From: Thiobacillus sp.
Lineage (GTDB): Bacteria > Pseudomonadota > Gammaproteobacteria > Burkholderiales > Thiobacillaceae
DNA: 24,843 nt
Assembly (NCBI RefSeq): GCF_024708915.1
Contig: NZ_JANJXQ010000063.1
Span: forward strand, 1 to 24,843
Reading direction: 5' to 3'
Part shown: piece by piece, positions 1 to 8,445 of the stretch
Position numbering within the stretch: position 1 is the stretch's first letter
Layout of the letters: the number at the start of each line of letters is the position of its first letter
Made by a program: the position numbers and the translations under genes
Notes under the pieces: generated by a model
What the model was told of the DNA's origin: nothing
The model's database searches: none
The model's input: only the letters and a program-made list of their open reading frames with translations

Positions 1-1160
1 TCCGGCAGCTGGGCGGGCTCGATGCGGTGGCCGCTGGAGAGCGCGACGCCGCGCTCGACGATGTTTTCCAGTTCGCGCACGTTGCCGGGAAAATCGTAGG
101 CGCGCAGCAGTTCGAGGGTGTCGGGCGCAAGCTCGCCGACATCCTTGCCCATCAGGGCAGCATGCTTGAGCAGGAAATGCTGGGCCAGCAGCGGCACGTC
201 TTCCTTGCGGGCGCTCAAGGCGGGGATGTGCAGGTTGACGACGTTGAGACGGAAATAGAGATCCTGGCGGAAGCCGCCGGCCTTGACCATTTCCTGCACG
301 TCGCGATTGGTGGCGGCGATGAAACGCACGTCCACCGCGAGGGGCCGGGTGGCGCCCAGCGGCAGCACTTCCTTTTCCTGGATCGCGCGCAGCAGCTTGA
401 CCTGCATGGCGGGCGACATTTCGGTGATCTCGTCGAGAAACAGCGTGCCGCCGCTGGCCGCTTCCAGCAACCCCTGCTTGTCGGCGTGGGCGCCGGTAAA
501 AGCGCCCTTGACGTGACCGAACAGCTCGTTGGCCAGCAGCTCCTCGTTGAAGGCGCCGCAGTTCACCGCCACGAAGGGGCCGGACGCGCGCCGGCTGTGG
601 TGGTGCAGGTAACGGGCAAACAGCTCCTTGCCGGTGCCGGATTCGCCGGTGACGAGGATGTTGCAGTCGGTCGGCGCAACCTGCCGCGCCATGTCGAGCA
701 GGTGCTGCATGTGGTGATCCTGGGTGAGGATGCGCACCTTGCCCTGGTAGCTTTCCACCTGTTCCCTGAGGCTGCGGTTTTCGCGCTTGAGGCGGATTTT
801 CTCCAGCGCTTCGGCCACCACCTTGCGCACCTCGTCCAGCCGGTAGGGTTTGGCGATGTAGTAGAAGGCGCCGTGCTTCATCGCCTCGACGGCGGATTCC
901 AGGGTGGCGTAGCCGGTGATCAGGATGACTTCGGTATCGGGGTGGCTTTCGCGGCAGCGCCGCAGTATCTGCATGCCGTCCACCTTCTCCATGCGCAGGT
1001 CGGTGAGCACCACGTCGAAGGACTGCTTTTCAAGCAGGGCCTGGGCGTTGCTCCCGCTCTGGGTGGCGGTGACCGCGTAGCCCTCTTTTTTCATCACGTG
1101 CTCAAGATTTTTCATGGCGACTTTTTCGTCGTCCACGATCAGAAGCTTGCCGCTGGTCAT
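1..1160 (-). CDS. NtrC-family sigma-54-dependent response regulator (partial, runs off left edge)
   Basis: Reading the minus strand from the ATG at 1160 gives a receiver domain beginning [12 protein letters not shown], with the likely phosphoacceptor Asp54 in VLTDLRM and the later ITGYA and KP signatures. An AAA+ sigma-54 interaction domain follows, with Walker A GESGTGKE and the GAFTGA loop that contacts sigma-54. About 386 residues are present; the frame is still open at the window edge, so the C-terminal Fis-type DNA-binding helix-turn-helix is not visible. By family knowledge it hydrolyses ATP to open sigma-54 promoters after phosphorylation. Its ATG overlaps the stop of the upstream kinase gene (ATGA at 1157-1160), so the two are translationally coupled. 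The probable target is the sigma-54 promoter at 2885-2900, which is inference from proximity. Confidence 0.93.
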   Translation of the reverse strand, partial: MTSGKLLIVDDEKVAMKNLEHVMKKEGYAVTATQSGSNAQALLEKQSFDVVLTDLRMEKVDGMQILRRCRESHPDTEVILITGYATLESAVEAMKHGAFYYIAKPYRLDEVRKVVAEALEKIRLKRENRSLREQVESYQGKVRILTQDHHMQHLLDMARQVAPTDCNILVTGESGTGKELFARYLHHHSRRASGPFVAVNCGAFNEELLANELFGHVKGAFTGAHADKQGLLEAASGGTLFLDEITEMSPAMQVKLLRAIQEKEVLPLGATRPLAVDVRFIAATNRDVQEMVKAGGFRQDLYFRLNVVNLHIPALSARKEDVPLLAQHFLLKHAALMGKDVGELAPDTLELLRAYDFPGNVRELENIVERGVALSSGHRIEPAQLP

Positions 1161-2650
1161 GCGTCCTCCGGTCGTTCTATGCCCCCTTGGGGACGGGTAT
1201 TTTCCTGCGCGGGCAGGCAGACATGGAAAACCGTTCCCGTGCCGGGTTCGCTTTCCACGGCGATGCAGCCGCCATGCTCTTCGACGATCTCGAAGGCGAT
1301 GAACAGCCCCAGCCCCGACCCCTTGCCCACCTCCTTGGTGGTGAGGAAGGGATCGAGGATGCGCGGCAGCAGGTCGGCGGGGATGCCGTGGCCGTCGTCG
1401 CGCACCTCGATGTCGACCATCTTGCCGCTGCTGGCGCAATGGCCGAAGGCAAACAGGTTCTTGCCGTCCGGCGCGGCGCGCCCCGCCGGACGCAGCCGGG
1501 CGACAAGCGCCACATGGCCGGCGGCGTCCACCGCCTCAAGGGCGTTGCGGATGAGGTTGAGAAACACCTGCTGCAATCGCTGGCGGTCGCCGGTCACGCA
1601 TAGGTCCGCCGGAATATCGACCGTCACGGCGACGCGGCTGGGCACCTGGCCCTTGACGAAGCGCAGGGTTTCCTCGATCAGTGGCGCAAGCGGCAGGATT
1701 TCGCGGCGGATTTCGCGGTCGCGCGCAAAGTCCAGCAGCGAGCGCACGATGTTGCGCGCGCGCAGCGTCTGCGCGTCGATTTCCGCCAGCAGTTCGTCGC
1801 GCAGCGCGGGATCGGCCGCCCCGCCCTCCTCCAGCAGGATCTGGCAGGAACTCGAAATATTCGACAGCGGATTGTTGAGCTCATGCGCCACCCCCGACAG
1901 CAGGGTGCCGAGCGAGGCCAGCTTCTCTGCGCGCAACAGTTGCTGCTGACGCAGCTCCAGTTCGCGCATCACCTGGTTGAAAGCCTGGGTAAGCGAAGCA
2001 ATTTCGCGATCGGGCGAGACCGGCTGCAGGCGGGTCAGCCTGCCGCTGGCCACCGCCGCCATGTCCTCTTCCAGGCGCTGCAGCGGGCGTGCGACGCGCC
2101 GCGACACCAGCAGCCCGATCGCCACCGCCGCCAGCGCCAGAAACACGATCGAGCCGGCCAGCACCTGGCGATGCCGGTCCAGCGAGGCTTGCAGGCCCGT
2201 CCGTTCGGCGCGGGCGATCGCCTCGGCCGCGTTGACCAGCGCCTTGCCGATCTGGCGGATTTCGTTTTCCAGATCGGCGGCCGGGGCCGGATCGCCTGCC
2301 GTGTAGGTCTCCATGAGTGCGGCGTAACGCCGCAGCGAGCGTGCCAGCGCGTCGGTTTGGCGCGCGCCGGCGAAGGTGACGAAGGCTGCGCGGTGATTCT
2401 GCAGCAGCGCCTGCGCCTGCCGGATATAGGCCCGGTTTTCGGCCAGGTCCTCCGCCTGCCGATAGAGAAAAATGTTTTTCTCGAAGCGGCGGATTTCCAG
2501 GGTGGCGTCGAAGAATTCGGCGATGTGGCCGCCCGCGACGACCTTGTCGCCGATGAGCCGCAACTCGAAAAAAGCGAACACGGACAGGCCGACGGTCAGG
2601 GTGGCCAGCGCGTAATACCCGAGCGTGATCTTGCGGCGCAGCGAATGCAT
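1157..2650 (-). CDS. Membrane sensor histidine kinase, HAMP type
   Basis: The 497-residue protein has a transmembrane helix at about residues 10-31, a roughly 130-residue helical extracytoplasmic sensor region, a second transmembrane helix at about 165-183 and a HAMP linker to about 235. The dimerisation/phosphoacceptor motif GVAHELNNPLSN carries His256. The ATP-binding domain shows an N box (NLIRNALEA, 365-373), G1 (DDGHGIP, 418-424), F box (DPFLTTKE) and G2 (GKGSGLGLF, 442-450), so catalysis looks intact. It belongs with the NtrB/ZraS-like kinases that partner sigma-54 activators and is coupled to the regulator gene by a 4-base overlap. The ligand is unknown; the helical sensor region has no signature I recognise. 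The gene diverges from the SulP/Ehr operon, which it probably controls. Confidence 0.94.
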   Translation of the reverse strand: MHSLRRKITLGYYALATLTVGLSVFAFFELRLIGDKVVAGGHIAEFFDATLEIRRFEKNIFLYRQAEDLAENRAYIRQAQALLQNHRAAFVTFAGARQTDALARSLRRYAALMETYTAGDPAPAADLENEIRQIGKALVNAAEAIARAERTGLQASLDRHRQVLAGSIVFLALAAVAIGLLVSRRVARPLQRLEEDMAAVASGRLTRLQPVSPDREIASLTQAFNQVMRELELRQQQLLRAEKLASLGTLLSGVAHELNNPLSNISSSCQILLEEGGAADPALRDELLAEIDAQTLRARNIVRSLLDFARDREIRREILPLAPLIEETLRFVKGQVPSRVAVTVDIPADLCVTGDRQRLQQVFLNLIRNALEAVDAAGHVALVARLRPAGRAAPDGKNLFAFGHCASSGKMVDIEVRDDGHGIPADLLPRILDPFLTTKEVGKGSGLGLFIAFEIVEEHGGCIAVESEPGTGTVFHVCLPAQENTRPQGGIERPEDA

Positions 2651-2842
2651 GGCGCCAGCATGCCACTGGGTGTTGCCAAATGCAATACAAACACACGCAT
2701 TGCAACAAGCTGGCGTATTGTAAAATTAATTCATTCGTAACAAAGATTTAACGTAAATTTAACCCGTTCCGGCGGCATGGAAACGCTCGAACCATTTCTA
2801 TTCGCAACACGCAGCCTCACACGCACACTCGCATGGCCCGGC

Positions 2843-2876
2843 ATTTCATGCGTAAATTCAATCCCTTGCATGAAAT
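2843..2876. promoter_or_regulatory. Inverted repeat upstream of the sigma-54 promoter, candidate activator site
   Basis: ATTTCATGC (2843-2851) and GCATGAAAT (2868-2876) are perfect 9-bp inverted arms separated by 16 bp. The left arm lies in a smaller dyad, GCAT-TTC-ATGC (2841-2851). The element sits just upstream of the -24/-12 promoter in the divergent region between the kinase and the UspA-like gene, where an NtrC-type dimer pair could bind. It is closer to the promoter than most enhancer sites, so a hairpin or other role is possible. The rest of 2651-2842 is AT-rich and holds no gene; the kinase promoter should lie there but I could not place it. Confidence 0.5.
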
Positions 2877-2884
2877 CGCCGGAC

Positions 2885-2900
2885 TGGCACGGATGCTGCT
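2885..2900 (+). promoter_or_regulatory. Sigma-54 (-24/-12) promoter
   Basis: TGGCACGGATGCTGCT matches the sigma-54 consensus TGGCACGN4TTGCW at every defined position but one (C for the first T of the -12 box), with the required GG to GC spacing. Transcription would start near 2911, about 22 bases before the ATG at 2933. A sigma-54 activator gene lies about 1.7 kb away on the opposite strand. Both facts make this the likely main promoter of the UspA-SulP-Hyf-like operon. Confidence 0.78.
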
Positions 2901-2932
2901 CTAACGGCTTGTCCATCAATCAAGCGCGCCCC

Positions 2933-3325
2933 ATGACGCATCCCGGCAAACAACGAACCGTCCTCCTCGCCGTGCGCGAAGGCCATGTGGAGCCACGCTT
3001 GCTGACTTCCGCGCTCGAACTTTGCCGCCGCCTCGAAGCCGATCTGGAAATCCAGGTCATTGCTGCCGGCGAGGCGCCCCCGCCCGAACTGGACAGCTTT
3101 CTGGCCACACTGCGCGAAGCCGGCTTACCGTTCAGCCTGGCAGTGAAACCCAGCCTGCGGCGGCGCGATCTGGTGGACTATGCCAACGCCCACGAACATA
3201 TCGCGGCGCTGGTGATCGACTCGCGCGAAGGCTGGGAGGCGCTGGCTCAGGACCGCACCAGCGACCCCTGGAAACGTCTTGAATGCCCGCTGGTGACCGC
3301 CGCTGCGCACGACAAGAAGCACTGA
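2933..3325 (+). CDS. UspA-like (universal stress protein fold) small protein
   Basis: The 130-residue product starts MTHPGKQRTVLLAVREGHVE and ends in VTAAAHDKKH. The opening hydrophobic strand, the LLTSALELCRRLEADLEIQVIAA helix-strand unit and the later AALVIDSREGWEAL and CPLVTA strands resemble the alternating alpha/beta pattern of UspA domains, and the length fits a single domain. I do not see the usual glycine-rich ATP-binding motif, so nucleotide binding is doubtful. I chose the ATG at 2933 over upstream in-frame starts because those would lie before or within the sigma-54 promoter. It is the first gene of the operon, 27 bases ahead of the SulP gene, which suggests a regulatory or accessory role in transport. 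Confidence 0.68.
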   Translation: MTHPGKQRTVLLAVREGHVEPRLLTSALELCRRLEADLEIQVIAAGEAPPPELDSFLATLREAGLPFSLAVKPSLRRRDLVDYANAHEHIAALVIDSREGWEALAQDRTSDPWKRLECPLVTAAAHDKKH

Positions 3326-3352
3326 ACCCCGCCCCACAGAAAAAACCCGCTC

Positions 3353-5485
3353 ATGCCTGCTTCCCTGAAAAAATTCTTTCCGTTCCTGCACTGGTTTCCC
3401 CTCAAGGGCGACATCCTCAAGGCCGATTTCCTGGCTGGCATCACCGTGGCGCTGGTGCTGATCCCGCAGTCCATGGCCTACGCGCAGCTGGCCGGGATGC
3501 CTGCTTATTTCGGCCTGTATGCGGCGTTCCTGCCGGTGGCGGTGGCGGCACTGTGGGGCAGTTCGAATCAGCTCGCCACCGGGCCGGTTGCGGTGGTATC
3601 GCTGCTCACCGCATCGTCGCTGGCGGTGCTCGCCACGCCGGGGTCGGACCAGTTTGTCGCGCTGGCCATCATGCTGGCACTCTTGGTAGGCATCGTGCAG
3701 TTGCTGCTGGGCGTGTTCAAGCTGGGGGTGATCGTCAACTTCCTGTCGCATCCGGTCATCGTCGGCTTTACCAATGCGGCGGCGATGATCATCGGGCTGT
3801 CGCAGGTATCCAAGCTGTTCGGCGTGCCGATGGGGCGCAGCGAACACTTCATCAACGACATCGTCGGCGTGTTCAGGCTGATCGGCGACACCCACCTGCC
3901 GACGCTGGCGATGGGCGTGCTGGCGATCGCCATCATGTGGGGCATCAGAAAATACAAGCCGAAGCTGCCTGGTGTGCTGATTGCGGTCGTGGTGACGACG
4001 CTGCTGTCGTGGTCGATCGGCTTCGAAAGAAACGCGGCCGGCAAGCCCGAGCAGATCGCCGACCCGGCATTGCTGGCCGTGGTGCAGCAAAGCATGGCGG
4101 CCGCCAGGCGGGTGGATGACCTCAATACATCGATCGTGGAAAAATCCGCTGCGCTCAAGTCCATGCAGAAAACGGCGGGCGGAGACAACGTTCGCACCGT
4201 ACAGATGGCGGCCGAGCTGGAACTCGCCCGCATTGAAGCCCGCGCCGCGGAAGCGGCATTCAACAAGGAAAAAGCCGCGCTGCGGCATCTGCAAGTCGTG
4301 CGCAGCGTGGATGCGGACGGCGCGACCCTCGCCATTTATGCACTGGATCGAGCCCCGCAGGACGTGGCGTTGGACGATACGCGCTACCGGCTGCGCAAGC
4401 TCACCGCAAGCGACTTCAAGCTGGTGGGCGGCGGCGAAGTGGTAGGCGCAATCCCCGAAGGGCTGCCCAGCATGAAGATGCCCGATTTCAATCTGGACGC
4501 CCTCGGCTCGCTGCTGTCCACGGCGCTGGTCATCTCGCTGGTGGGCTTCATGGAAGCCATTTCCATTGCCAAGGCCATCGCCGCCAAAACCCGGCAGCGC
4601 CTCGACCCCAATCAGGAATTGATCGGTCAGGGGCTTTCCAACGTGGTGGGCAGCCTGACCCAGGCATTCCCGGTGTCGGGCTCGTTCTCGCGCTCTGCGG
4701 TCAACATGAATGCGGGCGCCAAAACCGGCATGAGCTCGGTCATTACCGCACTGTTCGTGCTGCTGACGCTGCTGTTCCTGACGCCGCTGCTGTACCACCT
4801 GCCGCAGGCGGTGCTGGCCGCCATCATCATCATGGCGGTGATCGGGCTGGTGAATCTCAAGGCGGTCAAGCACGCCTGGCACGCCAGCAAGCACGACGGC
4901 ATCGCCGCCGTGGCAACCTTTATCGCCACCCTTGCGTTTGCGCCGCATCTCGACAACGGCATCATGGTGGGCGCGGGCCTGGCGCTCGGCCTGTATCTGT
5001 ACCGCACGATGTCGCCGCGCGTCGCCATTCTCGGCCGCTACAGCGACGGTACCCTGCGCGATCTCAAGGTCTACCCGGACCTGCCCACCAGCAAGCACCT
5101 GGTGGCGATCCGCTTCGACGGCTCGCTCTACTTCGCCAACGTCGCCTACTTCGAGGACGCGGTACTGGAAGCGGTGGCCAACCACCCCGACGCCAGATAC
5201 GTACTGGTGGTGGGCGACGGCATCAACCAGCTGGACGCGTCCGGCGAGGAAGTCGTCCATCACCTGGTCGAACGCCTGCGCAGCACCGGTATCACGCTGG
5301 TGTTCAGCGGCCTGAAGCGGCAGGTACTGGACGTGATGCGCGCCACCGGCCTGCACGACGTCATCGGCCAGAACAATCTGTTTGCCACGGAAGACCAGGC
5401 GATCGCTGCGATTTACGAGCAGCTGGGCGAAAATGCAGCGGACGATCTTTTCTGCGCGGTGTCACCTGGCGGCAGGTTTTCTTGA
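3353..5485 (+). CDS. SulP-family anion (bicarbonate or sulfate) transporter with STAS domain and coiled-coil insert
   Basis: The 710-residue membrane protein has SulP hallmarks: the N-terminal DFLAGITVALVLIPQSMAYAQLAG segment, GLYAAFLP, ATGPVAVVSLL, the central EIPxGLP-like IPEGLPS (about 368-373) and PVSGSFSRSAVN. A cytoplasmic STAS domain occupies about 560-690. The family moves sulfate, bicarbonate or other anions with Na+ or H+; the substrate cannot be read from the sequence. Residues about 224-362 form a hydrophilic, Ala/Glu/Lys-rich, probably coiled-coil insert between the two halves of the membrane domain, where ordinary SulP proteins have a short loop. The gene ends 2 bases before the HyfB-like ATG. 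Its position beside the Hyf-like subunits and near RuBisCO suggests bicarbonate uptake, by inference. Confidence 0.93.
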   Translation: MPASLKKFFPFLHWFPLKGDILKADFLAGITVALVLIPQSMAYAQLAGMPAYFGLYAAFLPVAVAALWGSSNQLATGPVAVVSLLTASSLAVLATPGSDQFVALAIMLALLVGIVQLLLGVFKLGVIVNFLSHPVIVGFTNAAAMIIGLSQVSKLFGVPMGRSEHFINDIVGVFRLIGDTHLPTLAMGVLAIAIMWGIRKYKPKLPGVLIAVVVTTLLSWSIGFERNAAGKPEQIADPALLAVVQQSMAAARRVDDLNTSIVEKSAALKSMQKTAGGDNVRTVQMAAELELARIEARAAEAAFNKEKAALRHLQVVRSVDADGATLAIYALDRAPQDVALDDTRYRLRKLTASDFKLVGGGEVVGAIPEGLPSMKMPDFNLDALGSLLSTALVISLVGFMEAISIAKAIAAKTRQRLDPNQELIGQGLSNVVGSLTQAFPVSGSFSRSAVNMNAGAKTGMSSVITALFVLLTLLFLTPLLYHLPQAVLAAIIIMAVIGLVNLKAVKHAWHASKHDGIAAVATFIATLAFAPHLDNGIMVGAGLALGLYLYRTMSPRVAILGRYSDGTLRDLKVYPDLPTSKHLVAIRFDGSLYFANVAYFEDAVLEAVANHPDARYVLVVGDGINQLDASGEEVVHHLVERLRSTGITLVFSGLKRQVLDVMRATGLHDVIGQNNLFATEDQAIAAIYEQLGENAADDLFCAVSPGGRFS

Positions 5486-5487
5486 AC

Positions 5488-7503
5488 ATGACAAACGGGC
5501 TTTCTTCCTATTTCGCCGATCCGGTCCAATGGGCCTGGGGCGTCGTGTTGTTCTGGCTGGCACTGGGGTTTGCCGCCCTGCTGCTGCAAGGCGCGCAGCA
5601 GCGGCTGAGCCGGCTGGTGTTTCCGCTCGGCGCGCTCGGTGCGCTCGCCATTGCGGGGGTGGGCGTGGCCGGGATGACCGGGCCCGCGTCCACGGCCGTG
5701 CTGCCCATCGGCTTGCCCGACCTGCCTTTCCATTTGCGGCTGGACGCCCTGTCCGCCTTTTTCATGGTGCTACTGGGCGGCGCGGCATTCGGCGTCAGCG
5801 TGTATGCCTCCGGCTATTTCCGCAGCATGGCCGCGGGCCCGCTCGCGCTGCTGGGCCTGTGGTACCACCTGTTCCTGGCGGGCATGGTCACGGTGCTGCT
5901 GGCCGACGATGCCTACGCCTTTATGGTGGCGTGGGAAGTGATGGCGCTGTCGTCCTATTTTCTCGTCACCACCGACCACAAGATTCCCGAAATCCGCCGC
6001 GCCGGCTTTCTCTATCTGCTGATCGCGCACGTCGGTGCGATCTCGCTGCTGCTCACCTTCGGCGTGCTGCAGGGCGGGCACGGCGACTACACCTTCGACA
6101 CCATGCGGCTGGCCGAGATGACCCCGTTCTGGGCCTCGGCCGCCTACCTGCTGGCGCTGTTCGGTTTCGGCGCCAAGGCAGGGCTGGTGCCCCTGCACGT
6201 GTGGCTGCCGGAAGCCCACCCGGCCGCACCCTCGCCGGTGTCCGCGCTGATGTCGGGGGTGATGCTGAAGACCGCCATTTACGGCCTGTTGCGCGTGACC
6301 TTCGATCTGCTCAACGTGCAGATCGGCTGGTGGGGCACGCTGGCGCTGGCGCTGGGTTTGATTACTGCGCTGTACGGCGTGATTTTCGCCGCGGTGCAGT
6401 CGGACATGAAGCGGCTGCTGGCCTGGTCGTCGATCGAGAACATCGGCGTCATCATCGCCGCCTTTGGCCTGACGCTGATTTTCTATACCGACGGCAAGGG
6501 TACGCTGGCGGCGCTGACGCTCACCGCGCTGCTCTATCACGCGCTCAACCACGCCTTCTTCAAGGGCCTGCTGTTCGTCGGCACCGGCTCGGTGCTGCAC
6601 GCCACCGGCGAGCGCAACATGGGGCGGCTGGGCGGCCTGATGCGCTTCATGCCGTGGACCGCCTGGCTGACCCTGGTCGGTGCGCTGGCGATCGCCGGCC
6701 TGCCGCCGTTGAACGGCTTCGTCTCGGAATGGCTGTTGCTGCAGGCCTTCCTGCTCACCCCGGGGCTCAACCAGCCCTACCTCAACATGGTGATCCCGGT
6801 GGCCGCCGCCACCGTGGCGCTGGCTGCGGCGCTCGCCGCCTACGTGATGGTCAAGTTCTATGGCGTCGTCTTCCTCGGCCAGCCGCGCGACCCGGCGCTG
6901 CACCAGGCGCACGAGGCCGGCTGGCCGGAACGCCTCGGCATGCTATGGCTGGCGGCCGGCTGCGTGCTGCTGGGCCTGTTCCCCACCCAGGTCGTCGGCT
7001 GGCTCGCCCCCGTGGTGCGCCAACTGACCGGCCAGTCGCTGGTGAACGACGGCAACTGGCTGATACTGGCGCCGGTCTCGGCGGAACGCGCAAGCTACGC
7101 GCCGTTGATTTTCTTCGCCGTGGTGGCAGCGGTGCTGCTGCTGACCATCCTGTGGGTGCGGCGCATCTACCACGGCCGGGTGCGCCGCAGCGATCCATGG
7201 GACTGCGGCTATCCGGAGCAGGATGCGCGCATGCAGGACAGCGCCGAAGGTTTCGGCCAGCCGATAAGGCAGATCTTCGAAGTGTTCATGCGGGTGGAGC
7301 GGGAAACCCCCGATCCCTTCGACCGCAAGCCGCGCTACAGCGGCGCCTCGCTCGACAAGCTGTGGTTCGTTCTCTATGAACCGATCGCGCGGGTGACGGG
7401 CTGGCTGTCGGAGCAGGCCGGGCGGCTGCAGCATGGCCGCATCCAGTGGTACCTGATCTACAGCTTCGCCACCTTGATCTTTCTTCTGGTTTTCACACGA
7501 TGA
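5488..7503 (+). CDS. hyfB: HyfB-like proton-translocating membrane subunit (NuoL/Mrp antiporter family)
   Basis: The 671-residue polytopic protein has nearly the length of E. coli HyfB. Key ion-pathway residues of the NuoL/M/N family are present: Glu150 in MVAWEVMALSSYF, Lys230 in FGFGAKAGLVPLHVWLPEAHP, and the His/Lys pair of HALNHAFFKGLLFVG (Lys359). It therefore probably moves H+ or Na+ across the inner membrane as part of a multisubunit complex. The ATG at 5488 is preferred; a TTG at 5482 overlapping the SulP stop would add two residues. Its own stop overlaps the next start (ATGA). It ends with a further hydrophobic segment. It differs from the DabB bicarbonate subunit in its company: no DabA (DUF2309) gene is present. 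Confidence 0.9.
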   Translation: MTNGLSSYFADPVQWAWGVVLFWLALGFAALLLQGAQQRLSRLVFPLGALGALAIAGVGVAGMTGPASTAVLPIGLPDLPFHLRLDALSAFFMVLLGGAAFGVSVYASGYFRSMAAGPLALLGLWYHLFLAGMVTVLLADDAYAFMVAWEVMALSSYFLVTTDHKIPEIRRAGFLYLLIAHVGAISLLLTFGVLQGGHGDYTFDTMRLAEMTPFWASAAYLLALFGFGAKAGLVPLHVWLPEAHPAAPSPVSALMSGVMLKTAIYGLLRVTFDLLNVQIGWWGTLALALGLITALYGVIFAAVQSDMKRLLAWSSIENIGVIIAAFGLTLIFYTDGKGTLAALTLTALLYHALNHAFFKGLLFVGTGSVLHATGERNMGRLGGLMRFMPWTAWLTLVGALAIAGLPPLNGFVSEWLLLQAFLLTPGLNQPYLNMVIPVAAATVALAAALAAYVMVKFYGVVFLGQPRDPALHQAHEAGWPERLGMLWLAAGCVLLGLFPTQVVGWLAPVVRQLTGQSLVNDGNWLILAPVSAERASYAPLIFFAVVAAVLLLTILWVRRIYHGRVRRSDPWDCGYPEQDARMQDSAEGFGQPIRQIFEVFMRVERETPDPFDRKPRYSGASLDKLWFVLYEPIARVTGWLSEQAGRLQHGRIQWYLIYSFATLIFLLVFTR

Positions 7504-8444
7504 GTACCGGCATCCTTCTGCAACTCGCCCAGACCCTGCTGGCCATCCTGCTGGCGCCCCTGTTGATGGGCTGGGTCAACCAGTGCCGCGCCTGGCTGCA
7601 GGGGCGCAGCGCGCCGCCGATCACCCAGCCCTACCGCACGCTGAAGAAGCTGTTCCACAAGGACGCGGTGATCGCGCACCATGCCAGCCCGTTGTTCCGC
7701 TTCGCGCCCTACATGATCTTCGCCTGCATGGCGCTGGCGGCGGGCATCGTGCCGACCATCGCCAACGACCTGCCGTTCTCGCCCGCCGCCGACGTCATTG
7801 CCCTGGTCGGCATTTTCGCGTTGGCGCGCGTGTTCCTGGCGCTGGCGGCGATGGACATCGGCACCTCTTTCGGCAGCCTCGGCGCACGCCGCGAGATGCT
7901 GGTGTCCTTCCTCGCCGAGCCGGCGCTGCTGATGGTGTTTTTCACCGCCAGCCTGATTTCGCAGTCGACTGAGCTGCCGGTGATCGTCGAAACCCTGGCG
8001 CACAAGGAATTCGTGATCTACCCCAGCCTGGCCTTCGCGGCGGTGGCGTTCTGGATGGTCTCGACGGCGGAAAACGCCCGCATTCCGGTCGACAACCCGA
8101 CCACCCACCTCGAACTGACCATGATTCACGAGGCCATGATCCTGGAGTATTCCGCCCGCCATCTGGCGCTGATCGAGTGGGCCGTCGCCTTGAAGCTGTT
8201 CACGTATTCGGCGCTCGGCATCGCGCTGTTCCTGCCGTGGGGCATTGCGGCGCGGGGCGACGCCGGGGCGCTCGCTCTGGCCGTGGGCGCGATGCTGCTG
8301 AAGCTCATGCTGGGCGGCGCCTTCCTGGCATTGATCGAAGCCATCTCGGCCAAGGTGCGGCTGTTCCGCGCGCCGGAATATCTCGGTACCGCCTTCCTGC
8401 TGGCGGTGCTGGGCATGCTGATCCACTTCCTGCTGGAGGTCTGA
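7500..8444 (+). CDS. hyfC: HyfC-like membrane subunit (NuoH family)
   Basis: The 314-residue protein is about the size of E. coli HyfC (315) and is rich in transmembrane helices. Family signatures include the early WVNQCRAWLQGR segment followed by QPYRTLKKLFHKD, and the acidic loop ENARIPVDNPTTHLELTMIHEAM, equivalent to the conserved NuoH cytosolic loop that contacts the quinone/hydrogenase module. In group 4 hydrogenases and complex I this subunit anchors the soluble module and transmits energy to the antiporter-like subunits. The start ATG at 7500 overlaps the hyfB stop by 4 bases. Confidence 0.92.
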   Translation: MSTGILLQLAQTLLAILLAPLLMGWVNQCRAWLQGRSAPPITQPYRTLKKLFHKDAVIAHHASPLFRFAPYMIFACMALAAGIVPTIANDLPFSPAADVIALVGIFALARVFLALAAMDIGTSFGSLGARREMLVSFLAEPALLMVFFTASLISQSTELPVIVETLAHKEFVIYPSLAFAAVAFWMVSTAENARIPVDNPTTHLELTMIHEAMILEYSARHLALIEWAVALKLFTYSALGIALFLPWGIAARGDAGALALAVGAMLLKLMLGGAFLALIEAISAKVRLFRAPEYLGTAFLLAVLGMLIHFLLEV

Positions 8445-8445
8445 C

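Noticed and set aside
27..1949. A 640-codon plus-strand open frame across the regulator and kinase genes
   Set aside because: It is antisense to two genes with complete family motifs; GC-rich codon bias opens the reverse frame. Its translation is low-complexity and matches nothing.
3125..5356. A 743-codon minus-strand frame opposite the SulP gene
   Set aside because: It is His/Gln/Arg-rich shadow sequence of a real membrane protein gene, with no start signal or domain.
5382..7379. A 665-codon frame overlapping the HyfB-like gene on the same strand
   Set aside because: Its translation is Arg/Ala-rich frame-shifted sequence; the other frame carries conserved antiporter-family residues and is correctly coupled to its neighbours.
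3353..7503. DAB-type (DabA/DabB) inorganic-carbon system
   Set aside because: There is a NuoL-like protein but no DUF2309/DabA protein with zinc ligands; a full Hyf-like set is present instead.
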